A model generated the notes under the pieces. The model was not told the DNA's origin. It worked only from the letters and a program-made list of their open reading frames with translations, and did not search any database. A program made the position numbers and the translations under genes. Positions 1 to 6,885 of a DNA stretch of 13,260 bases are shown here, piece by piece. This stretch comes from UBA1151 sp963579925 (GTDB taxonomy: Bacteria; Chloroflexota; Dehalococcoidia; Lucifugimonadales; Lucifugimonadaceae). The DNA is taken from positions 1 to 13,260 of the forward strand of contig CAUZJA010000061.1 of the NCBI GenBank assembly GCA_963579925.1, read 5' to 3'. Within the stretch, counting starts at the first letter, position 1, and every line of letters begins with the position of its first letter.

Positions 1-1624
1 TGACTGTGCGTCGTCCGCGCATCTCGCGGATCGATTGCAGGATCAACGCCTGGGACCGTGAATCAAGGTCGCTAGTTGCCTCGTCGAGTAGCAGTATCTC
101 AGGCTCCCTTACGAGAGCCCTCGCAAGGGCGAGCCGTTGTCGCTGCCCACCAGAGAGCATCGCACCTCGCTCGCCGACAACGGTCTCGTAGCCAGCGGGC
201 AAGCTTTTGATGAACTCGTGCACTCCGGCTCGATCCGCCGCGACTTCTACTGCACGTGTCCCCACACCGGGCTTGCTCAATTGCAGGTTGTGCTCGATTG
301 AAGCGTGGAACAAGAACGTCTCTTGGCCAACGAACCCGATCAGCGAGCGCCAAGACTTCACGTCGATGTCCCGTAGGTCCGTACCGTCCACAAGAATCGT
401 CCCACCTGTGGGGTCTGCCAGCCGCAGCAGTAGATCCACGAGTGTCGACTTGCCGGTGCCAGAGACGCCGACGATTCCTACGGTCGCTCCACGGGGGATC
501 GTTAGGTTCATGCCCTCCAGCACGTTCGTCTCACCGTCGTAGCTGAAAGAGACATCCTTGAGGTCAATCCGTTCTCGTAGCTCGGCGACTTTCCCAGCAC
601 CCAGGTTCGGCATCGCCTGACGCATCGATTCTTCAGTCAACTGACGCACTTCTTCGTACCCCGGATAGGCAGAGACGAACTTATAGAGCAGATTTTGGAG
701 CAAGACTATCCGTGGCGCCAATCGGAATAGCAGAACAAAGAAGGCGACGGTCGCAGCCGTCTCAACCTCAAGGATCAAGACACCGACACCGAGCAGTGCC
801 GAAGTCACTGCCACCGCCCCGATCTCATACCCCAACCTGAAAGCAGCCACGAAACGCTCCGCGCGGTAACCCGCCTGCCCCGCCCGGATCGCAGCCCCGT
901 GGAACAGGTCGTTCGCATGCGCCTGAAGTCCGAGCGCGTTCACCACCCGGATGGCCGAGAGATATTCAACCGCTGTCGACTCCATCTCGGCATTGGCAAT
1001 CGTGATCTGATGTCCCCGCTGCCGCAGCGCAGATGTCCGCCGGGTCGCCGTCCCTCCTACGACGATGATCACAGAAGCAAGCAGGGCCAACTCCCAGGAG
1101 ATAAGCACCGCTACCACGAAGTAACCGGCGACCAGGATCCCCGTCACTGTCGCTTCCATGACATGCACTACCGCAGCACCCGTCCGCGTGGCCTCGACCA
1201 CGACCGCATTTGACAGCCGTCCCAAGCGCTGTTCGTCAAAGTAAGCAACACGGGTTGCAAAGAAACCCGCGAATAGTTCCGCACGAACCAGCACCTCTAC
1301 CCGCATCCGTAGGTACAGGATTGCCATGGACTTGGCCAGCACCAGCAAGCTCTGCAGTCCGAACAGCACCAAACCGATCAGCACGAGCGCCGTCGTTGAA
1401 AAGGGAAGCCCAATCCAAGTGGTCATTTCGAAGATAGCCCGCGACAGAGCATGGCCAGGCTCAACCTCTTCAGGGGTACTGATACCCTCCACGATGGGTA
1501 AAATCAGACCCAAGCTAACGCCCTCGAACAGGGCAATCAGGATGCTCACCGCTATTACTGCGGCACCTAGCCACGGGCTCCGCTTGAACGCGACGTTGAC
1601 CAGCTGCCACATCGGAGGGCTCAT
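1..1624 (-). CDS. ABC exporter, fused membrane and ATPase domains (3' end outside window)
   Basis: This is a half-size ABC exporter: a membrane domain followed by an ATPase domain that drives export or flipping of a substrate across the inner membrane. About 541 residues are visible from ATG 1624; the C-terminus, including the H-loop, lies beyond base 1. Residues about 20-320 hold several hydrophobic segments. The ATPase shows Walker A GVSGTGKST (386-394, Lys392), Q-loop Gln434, signature LSGGQ (490-494) and Walker B ILLLDEATSDLD with Asp514-Glu515. All visible catalytic motifs are intact. Its ATG overlaps the TGA of the preceding small ORF (ATGA), and it is the last visible gene of the glycan cluster. 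Exporters of this layout include lipid A/drug exporters and PglK-type flippases of lipid-linked oligosaccharides. The neighbours make the second reading attractive, but the substrate is inferred only from context. Confidence 0.93.
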   Translation of the reverse strand, partial: MSPPMWQLVNVAFKRSPWLGAAVIAVSILIALFEGVSLGLILPIVEGISTPEEVEPGHALSRAIFEMTTWIGLPFSTTALVLIGLVLFGLQSLLVLAKSMAILYLRMRVEVLVRAELFAGFFATRVAYFDEQRLGRLSNAVVVEATRTGAAVVHVMEATVTGILVAGYFVVAVLISWELALLASVIIVVGGTATRRTSALRQRGHQITIANAEMESTAVEYLSAIRVVNALGLQAHANDLFHGAAIRAGQAGYRAERFVAAFRLGYEIGAVAVTSALLGVGVLILEVETAATVAFFVLLFRLAPRIVLLQNLLYKFVSAYPGYEEVRQLTEESMRQAMPNLGAGKVAELRERIDLKDVSFSYDGETNVLEGMNLTIPRGATVGIVGVSGTGKSTLVDLLLRLADPTGGTILVDGTDLRDIDVKSWRSLIGFVGQETFLFHASIEHNLQLSKPGVGTRAVEVAADRAGVHEFIKSLPAGYETVVGERGAMLSGGQRQRLALARALVREPEILLLDEATSDLDSRSQALILQSIREMRGRRTV

Positions 1625-1803
1625 CGGGCCTCGCTCGACGCAAAGAAACGCCTCAGCGCATTCAACGCACCGATGGCGGCCTTGGACTGGGGTTCCACCG
1701 TCGCACCCACGATATACGGAATAACGACCATCTTGCCCTCACGGTGCAAAGGCAGAAGTGGGGACTCGTCATGCGTGTTCGTGACTTCGCCGACGATGGC
1801 CAC
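1621..1803 (-). CDS. Small conserved-position hypothetical ORF between epimerase and ABC exporter
   Basis: I do not recognise this roughly 60-residue protein. It starts with GTG at 1803, has no transmembrane segment or signal peptide, and has a hydrophobic patch (MVVIPYIVGATVEP, about residues 25-38) and a basic, alanine-rich tail. Its TGA overlaps the ATG of the ABC exporter. It is in the same reading frame as the upstream epimerase, 11 codons beyond that gene's TGA. A Shine-Dalgarno-like GAGGAG (1830-1835) covers the epimerase stop, but it sits 26 bases from the GTG and 11 bases from an in-frame CTG at 1818, so the true start is unclear. It could be a real small protein, a coupling ORF that feeds ribosomes to the exporter, or the remnant tail of a lost gene. 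Confidence 0.5.
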   Translation of the reverse strand: MAIVGEVTNTHDESPLLPLHREGKMVVIPYIVGATVEPQSKAAIGALNALRRFFASSEAR

Positions 1804-1833
1804 ACGGTAGGTGTTCAGCGTGGCCAGTACTCC

Positions 1834-2802
1834 TCACAGCTCAACGGACACCGCCAACTCATGATTAGCGCGATACCACTCCACGGCCGCCTCGATACCC
1901 GACTCAAGGCTCGACTCAGGACGCCATCCCAACAGCTCTTCAGCCTTGGAGATGTCGGCCCATGTCCCTGCCACATCTAACGGATTTGGCGGTTGGAACG
2001 CGATAGTAGCTTTCTTTCGCAGCTTTTCTTCGATGATTCCTATGAGGTCAAGCAGCGAAACAGGGCGGTCTCCGCCCAGGTTGATGATCTGATAACCGAC
2101 CTTGCTCAATCCTGCCACCGTCCCGCGAGCGATATCTTCCACGAACGTAAAGTCCCGACGTTGCGTTCCATCGCCGAACACTTTCACAGGGAGCCCCTCA
2201 TCAATCCAACGGATGAACCGGTAGATACTCATATCTGGCCGCCCCGCAGGGCCGTACACCGTGAAGTACCTAAACACCGTGACATCGATGTCATAAACGT
2301 CATGGTACGTGTACGCGAGCACCTCAGCCGCCTTCTTGGAAGCCGCGTACGGTGATAACGGCCTATCCGTCGGCATGTCCTCGGTAAACGGTTGCTGCGC
2401 CTGATCTCCATACGCACTGGATGTGGACGACAGCACGAATTTGGGGATACCAAGCTCGTGGCACAGATCAAGAAGGTTGAGGGTGCCGGTCACGTTGGTT
2501 TCGTAGTACACCCAAGGGTCATCGATACTTTGGCGCACCCCTGCCCGCGCCGCGAGGTTGACCACCGCATCCGGCTGAGCCCCTGTCACTACCTCGGCTA
2601 GCGCTGCCCGGTCGGAGATGTCCGTACGGTGGAAGCTGAACCGAGGGCGATCCTCGAGCTGGGCCAGGCGCCAAACTTTGAGTCGAACGTCATAGGCGTC
2701 GTTCATCGAATCGACGCCTATCACATCATCGCCACGGTCGAGCAAAAGGCGGGCCACCCTGGAGGCGATGAATCCGGCCGCGCCGGTTAGCAGAATCTTC
2801 AT
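1834..2802 (-). CDS. NAD-dependent epimerase, UDP-glucuronate 4-epimerase-like (extended SDR)
   Basis: This is a 322-residue extended short-chain dehydrogenase, the normal length for nucleotide-sugar epimerases. The N-terminal NAD-binding loop is TGAAGFIAS (6-14); the last glycine of the usual TGxxGFIG is alanine here. The active site shows SSTSSAYG (125-132) and the YxxxK pair Tyr152/Lys156. DFTFVEDI (217-224) and the segment from PPNPLDV to WADISKA (271-287) resemble UDP-glucuronate 4-epimerases, which supply UDP-galacturonate. It likely makes a sugar nucleotide in the cytoplasm for the glycan built by this cluster. The ATG at 2802 shares one base with the TAA of the upstream sugar transferase (TAATG). 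The family call is secure; the exact substrate (UDP-GlcA, UDP-Glc or UDP-GlcNAc) is not. Confidence 0.93.
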   Translation of the reverse strand: MKILLTGAAGFIASRVARLLLDRGDDVIGVDSMNDAYDVRLKVWRLAQLEDRPRFSFHRTDISDRAALAEVVTGAQPDAVVNLAARAGVRQSIDDPWVYYETNVTGTLNLLDLCHELGIPKFVLSSTSSAYGDQAQQPFTEDMPTDRPLSPYAASKKAAEVLAYTYHDVYDIDVTVFRYFTVYGPAGRPDMSIYRFIRWIDEGLPVKVFGDGTQRRDFTFVEDIARGTVAGLSKVGYQIINLGGDRPVSLLDLIGIIEEKLRKKATIAFQPPNPLDVAGTWADISKAEELLGWRPESSLESGIEAAVEWYRANHELAVSVEL

Positions 2803-3449
2803 TAGTGTTCCTTACGATCCCATCGGCGCATCAGCGTGTTCACCACCGATGCCAACATCAATTTAGTGTCTACCCAAGGACTCATCGTCCACATGTATTC
2901 AAGGTCGTACCGGACCTTCTCCTCTGGCGGGAGATCGTAGCTTCCGTTGACCTGCGCCAGGCCAGTCAGGCCAGGCCGCACTCGGATCCGTTGCGCGAAA
3001 AGGGGTTCCCGTGCAACGAACTGCTCGTGCAGCTCCGGGCGCTCCGCACGTGGACCCACGAAACTCATATCGCCCTTGAGGATGTTCAGTACCTGAGGCA
3101 GCTCGTCCAGCGCGGATGCCCTCAACCACCGACCGACCTTCGTGATGCGGGGGTCGTTCTCGACCGCCCACACGGCGCCGGTCATCGCCTCCGCGTTGGG
3201 CACCATCGTCCGGAATTTCAGTACGCGGAAAATCTTACCGTCCTTACCTATCCGTTCCTGCCCGTAGAACACCGGTCCGTGATCCTCAAGCCAGATAAGC
3301 ACCGGAATCACGACCCACAACATGAGCCACACCGGGATCAGCAGAGGAAAGAAGTGCGCCCCTCCCAAGATCACCCAATCATAAGCCCGCTTGTAATGTG
3401 AGCGGCTCGCCAGATCGGCATCGTCAGGAATCATGGTGTCGTTTGTCAC
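2802..3449 (-). CDS. Polyprenyl-phosphate sugar-1-phosphate transferase (bacterial sugar transferase family)
   Basis: This enzyme starts glycan assembly by moving a sugar phosphate from a nucleotide sugar to undecaprenyl phosphate at the inner membrane. The protein of about 215 residues is the short catalytic form (PglC-like size), without the extra helices of WbaP/WcaJ. It shows one N-terminal hydrophobic segment (about 27-52), KFRTM (78-82), the catalytic Asp-Glu of ALDELPQ (115-116), GDMSFVGPRAERPE (126-139) and RPGLTGLAQVNG (158-169). I chose GTG 3449 because GGAG lies five bases upstream and this start falls just after the TAG of the ligase gene. An ATG at 3491 would add 14 residues and overlap that gene by 28 bases. 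It forms an operon with the ligase and the epimerase. The family is certain; the sugar is unknown. Confidence 0.94.
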   Translation of the reverse strand: MTNDTMIPDDADLASRSHYKRAYDWVILGGAHFFPLLIPVWLMLWVVIPVLIWLEDHGPVFYGQERIGKDGKIFRVLKFRTMVPNAEAMTGAVWAVENDPRITKVGRWLRASALDELPQVLNILKGDMSFVGPRAERPELHEQFVAREPLFAQRIRVRPGLTGLAQVNGSYDLPPEEKVRYDLEYMWTMSPWVDTKLMLASVVNTLMRRWDRKEH

Positions 3450-3463
3450 TTCCTCTCCGCCAT

Positions 3464-5812
3464 CTACCCTGCCGGAGTCTGTTCCGGGCATGTCGCAAAA
3501 TCAACCGAGGTGAGTGTGACCTCGCCCCCGACTTCATCACCAAGACGCTTGAGGAGCTCGAGCATGTGGGTTGTCGGCAGGTAACTCAACGCGCAGTGCG
3601 CAGCCGCACGAGCGTCGTCCACGCGACCAAGCCCCTCCAGCGCTGCTGCCTGGATGTGGTAGGCCAGGTTGGCGCCCCTAGATTCAAGGATCTTCGCGTC
3701 CTTCGAATCTTGGACAGCCTCCAGCGCCGACTCATACTCCTTCATCCGGACGAAAGCCCACGCCAGCGCCGTGCGCGCCTGCCAGAAGCCTGGCATTAGG
3801 TTCACCAGCACCATATTGTCATGAACCACGTTCGCGGGGTCAGCCGGGGTCAGCACGCCAATCTCCCGGCGGTACTCACCCGACCGAGACCAAGCCCGGT
3901 GGTCCAATGGGTTACGCTCTCTAACCTCTTCGGCCTGTCCATAGGCTTGCTGCAACAAGTCCAAGCGTTCGTCCAGGGGGCGCGCCGACTGCATGCCCAA
4001 TTGGAAGTAGATCTCGCCCAGGTTGATCTTGTGGATCGGCGCAGACGGCGCGATGTCCATCGCACGCAGATGCAGCTCGATCGCCTCTTGTGTTTGCCCC
4101 GCGCGATTCGCAGCCTCTGCATCGGCGGCTACAACAGCGGACTGTAGCGGAGCAAGGATCGTCTGCCACCACATCACCAGCGCAAGCACGGCCACTACGC
4201 CTGCAAGCACCACACGCGGGATCGACGCACCTGCAACAGACCAAGGAGGTGGTTCACGCCGGGCACGGCGAGCCCTACGTCTACCGGCCGGATCACCGTC
4301 GACGCTCGCCAAAGTCAGCTGCTCTTGCTCAATCCTCGGCGCGATCGACACCAGCGCAACAACAAACCCCGCAAGGACCCACATCAGGTGCAGGTCAGCA
4401 ACCTGGGCCTTCCCCGGGATCTGCTCCACGGCACGAGCGACCAGTACAAATGCCATCGCGACGATGAAGTAGCTGAACCACGCTGGGTATACACCTTGGC
4501 GCGCCTTTCGTAGTAGGCGGTAGAGCATCGTGCCCGCGGCAGCGAAGAGAAAGATGTACGCAGCAACACCTAGGAGACCGATCTCAATGAGGTTGTGGAC
4601 GAGAAAGTTATGGCCGTGCGTTGCCAGCTCCCGGGTGTAAACCGTGTCACCAGCGAGCGGGTACGCGTACGTGAACATGTCTGGCCCGTAGCCAACGATG
4701 GGCCTGAGCCAACGGAATGGTAGATCAGGGATCTCAAGGTACGTTTCAGTATCCACCCAGGGCACCGAAACGTAGACATCGAGCGCTGTTTTCCAGATCG
4801 TCCATCGGTTGTTGAGTCCACCCGCCACATCGGGGACGATGGATCCCACGGTTTGTCCAAAAGTGGGGTTGTCCTGTGGCGCCTCCTGGACCGGAACGGC
4901 GTTCATCAACACCACGAACATGAGCGCCACCGCGAATATGGCCGCCGGCCGCCCCACGTGGCGCCAGCCGAACACGAAACCGAACGCCAACGCGAATGCG
5001 ATGGCACCCACAACGAAACCCACCCAAGGACCCCGGCTGAACGTAAACGTTAACGCGGTCAGCTGAATCGTGATCAAGCCTGAGCCGATCCATACGTGCG
5101 GGATCAAGGCCATACGGTCCCTGTAGGGCATGAACGCCGCAAGCGTCAGCGGAATCGTCATGATGAGGTACGACGCCCCAAAGATCGGGTTGCCGAACGT
5201 CATCCCCACTCGATCGACCAGCGCAGCATCCGTCACCAGAGGATCGACGCCCCAATGCTGACCGATCCCGTACAGGCCGACCAGGATCGACGTTGCGGTC
5301 AGCGTCCAGATCAGTCGTTGCACCTGCGCTCGCGAGCGCAGCCTTGCAGCGACGATTGCGAAATAGATCAGGTACGGGATCAGACTGAACAGGCCGTACG
5401 AGTCCCAGCCCGGATCGATCCCCCATAAACCGATACTTCTCACCGGGGAGAAAAGCAGGGAGATCGATGTTGCCAGTAAGACCGTACCGGCAGCGGCAAG
5501 GACCAACCGCGCGGCGTGAATCCGAACATTGGTCCAGGAACGGACGGCTAATCCGGTGATATCGAGCCGAGTCTGGCCTCTGACGTTGGCGGTGAACGCC
5601 CATTCGAGAACCAGCAAAACGACAGCGGCAATCGCCAGCGACCGCAAGGCGAACACTTTGGGCACCTGAATGAACCCCAGCATCGTCGCCTCGTGCACCA
5701 CCAACAGCGGGACGAGGAAGGCTGCGGCCAGCCAGGCGCCTTCGATGGAACGCGCGAAGAATTGAGGGCGAGAAACTCGCAGGACTACGTCATCTGTCGA
5801 TGGGGTCTGCAC
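3464..5812 (-). CDS. O-antigen ligase/polymerase-like membrane protein with C-terminal TPR domain
   Basis: This is a 782-residue polytopic protein. Residues about 25-490 carry roughly ten or more hydrophobic segments and Wzy_C-type landmarks: TFSRGPWVGF (257-266), NNRWTIW (334-340), and the periplasmic loop ending VGYGPDMF (373-380) and ATHGHNFLVHNLIEIGLLG (397-415). After a basic linker (RRRARRARRE, 511-520) and another membrane helix (about 533-550) comes a helical tail (560-750) with TPR-like repeats. Family members polymerise glycans or transfer them from the lipid carrier to lipid A or protein. The TPR tail is usual in a subset of bacterial ligases and probably binds the acceptor. It starts with GTG 5812 and heads the minus-strand cluster. 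Whether it is a ligase, a Wzy polymerase or a protein O-glycosyltransferase cannot be settled from sequence alone. Confidence 0.9.
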   Translation of the reverse strand: MQTPSTDDVVLRVSRPQFFARSIEGAWLAAAFLVPLLVVHEATMLGFIQVPKVFALRSLAIAAVVLLVLEWAFTANVRGQTRLDITGLAVRSWTNVRIHAARLVLAAAGTVLLATSISLLFSPVRSIGLWGIDPGWDSYGLFSLIPYLIYFAIVAARLRSRAQVQRLIWTLTATSILVGLYGIGQHWGVDPLVTDAALVDRVGMTFGNPIFGASYLIMTIPLTLAAFMPYRDRMALIPHVWIGSGLITIQLTALTFTFSRGPWVGFVVGAIAFALAFGFVFGWRHVGRPAAIFAVALMFVVLMNAVPVQEAPQDNPTFGQTVGSIVPDVAGGLNNRWTIWKTALDVYVSVPWVDTETYLEIPDLPFRWLRPIVGYGPDMFTYAYPLAGDTVYTRELATHGHNFLVHNLIEIGLLGVAAYIFLFAAAGTMLYRLLRKARQGVYPAWFSYFIVAMAFVLVARAVEQIPGKAQVADLHLMWVLAGFVVALVSIAPRIEQEQLTLASVDGDPAGRRRARRARREPPPWSVAGASIPRVVLAGVVAVLALVMWWQTILAPLQSAVVAADAEAANRAGQTQEAIELHLRAMDIAPSAPIHKINLGEIYFQLGMQSARPLDERLDLLQQAYGQAEEVRERNPLDHRAWSRSGEYRREIGVLTPADPANVVHDNMVLVNLMPGFWQARTALAWAFVRMKEYESALEAVQDSKDAKILESRGANLAYHIQAAALEGLGRVDDARAAAHCALSYLPTTHMLELLKRLGDEVGGEVTLTSVDFATCPEQTPAG

Positions 5813-5965
5813 GGGGAACCTACTACGATTCTAATCGACAGCTATGGTACGAGGCGCCATAGGTGCCCACAACCGAATTCGGCAACAGCCCAGTTCCACC
5901 AGTGCCCTCGCCTGCGGCACGCCGACCCCGTGATACGCTCCTTCTTAGCTGACCAGAGGTGGACT
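5813..5965. promoter_or_regulatory. Divergent control region between glycan cluster and methyltransferase
   Basis: These 153 bases separate the outward-reading ligase and methyltransferase genes, so both promoters probably lie here. On the minus strand TAGAAT (5828-5833) is close to a -10 box, but I see no good -35, and it would leave only a very short leader. An inverted repeat CTATGG (5842-5847) / CCATAG (5857-5862), with a nine-base spacer, could be an operator. On the plus strand AGAGGTGG (5955-5962) is the ribosome-binding site of the methyltransferase. Promoter identity is tentative. Confidence 0.35.
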
Positions 5966-6721
5966 ATGCGGCGATCAGACAGGGAGCGTCACTCCTACGA
6001 TACTCACGACGCGTTGCAGGGCAGGCCATGGGTTCATCGAGTATTTGCCCACATCTTTCGCGGCCCCAATGCACAATACGGCGAGGATCTGTTTCTGCGT
6101 GCGGTCGCTGATCGTGCACAGGGCGCTCATGCCCTTGAGCTCGGATGCGGCAACGGGGGCTTCGCGGAACGTCTTATCGGTGAAACGGACGCCACTGTGC
6201 TCGCCACGGATATTTCGACTCGCCAGATCGAGCAGGCGCAGATGCGAACCGTCGAAGGCCGACTAACGTTCAGAGAACTCAACGCCGAAGACCCGGTCGA
6301 CGGCCATTACGATCTCATCTACGGTCGAGGTGTCCTCCACCACATCAATTTCAGGCGCGCGCTAGAGCGACTCGCGAACGACAATCTCAACGCTGGCGGG
6401 GCGATGGTGTTCCGCGAACCGCTAGGCGCCAACATCATGGGTGCGGTGTATCGATTGACCAGCAGGGACGATCACACCGAGGATGAGCGCCCCCTATCGC
6501 GAGCCGATATCCGCTGGCTCCAACAAACGTTCAGAGGATTCTGGCTCTATCCGTACGGTCTGGCGTCCTTACCTCTGGGCGCCATCTCATCGCCCTTGTT
6601 CAAAGACCCGAACAATCCACTCACACGATTGGGCCATCGGCTAGACGATGGTCTGCTCAGGCACGTCAGCCCGATACGCCCGCTATTCCGCGCGGCCGTG
6701 TTGGTCATCGACCCCAGCTAA
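5966..6721 (+). CDS. Class I SAM-dependent methyltransferase
   Basis: This is a 251-residue Rossmann-fold methyltransferase. Motif I is LELGCGNGG (57-65), the acidic residue that binds the SAM ribose is Asp82 (LATDIS), and motif IV is DLIYGRGVLHHI (116-127), followed by EPLG (151-154). I chose ATG 5966 because AGAGGTGG lies just upstream and homology-like sequence begins shortly after; the open frame reaches back to 5693 but overlaps the ligase gene antisense. The C-terminal 90 residues, with prolines and hydrophobic stretches (YPYGLASLPLGAISSPLF), may shape the acceptor site. It is transcribed away from the glycan cluster. Methylation of a sugar, lipid carrier or small molecule are all possible; the substrate cannot be read from the sequence. 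Confidence 0.88.
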   Translation: MRRSDRERHSYDTHDALQGRPWVHRVFAHIFRGPNAQYGEDLFLRAVADRAQGAHALELGCGNGGFAERLIGETDATVLATDISTRQIEQAQMRTVEGRLTFRELNAEDPVDGHYDLIYGRGVLHHINFRRALERLANDNLNAGGAMVFREPLGANIMGAVYRLTSRDDHTEDERPLSRADIRWLQQTFRGFWLYPYGLASLPLGAISSPLFKDPNNPLTRLGHRLDDGLLRHVSPIRPLFRAAVLVIDPS

Positions 6722-6810
6722 GCAACTCGCGAAATCGCTCGTGCGCACCTCGAATGAACGCCGCGATATTCTAAAGCTAATGGCATTCCGGCGTGTTACA
6801 TCCCACCCGT

Positions 6811-6850
6811 GAGCCAAGCATCACCGCGCTGGGAAATCGCGGGCGCGCAG
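6811..6850 (+). repeat. Dispersed hairpin repeat, copy D
   Basis: This copy lies between the convergent ends of the methyltransferase and the monooxygenase. Its core CTGGGAAATCGCGGG matches ATGGGAAATCGCGAG of the copy at 11788. CCGCG (6824-6828) pairs with CGCGG (6838-6842) around a nine-base loop. The preceding CCCGTGAGCC also aligns loosely with that copy. There is no T-run, so it is not a classical terminator. The alignment is by eye, and this is the more diverged of the clear copies. Confidence 0.5.
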
Positions 6851-6885
6851 GAGCGAGACCGCCAGGATCGATTCGCGATGTGGGG

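Noticed and set aside
2805..3401. Plus-strand open frame of 198 codons opposite the sugar transferase
   Set aside because: It is antisense to a gene with clear PHPT motifs and its translation matches no family pattern I know.
4746..5603. Minus-strand open frame of 285 codons in another frame within the ligase gene
   Set aside because: Arg/Gly/Pro-rich translation typical of an out-of-frame reading in high-GC DNA; the ligase frame explains the region.
6824..6842. Hairpin between convergent genes as a terminator
   Set aside because: The stem is short with a nine-base loop and no T-run on either strand; it fits the dispersed repeat better.
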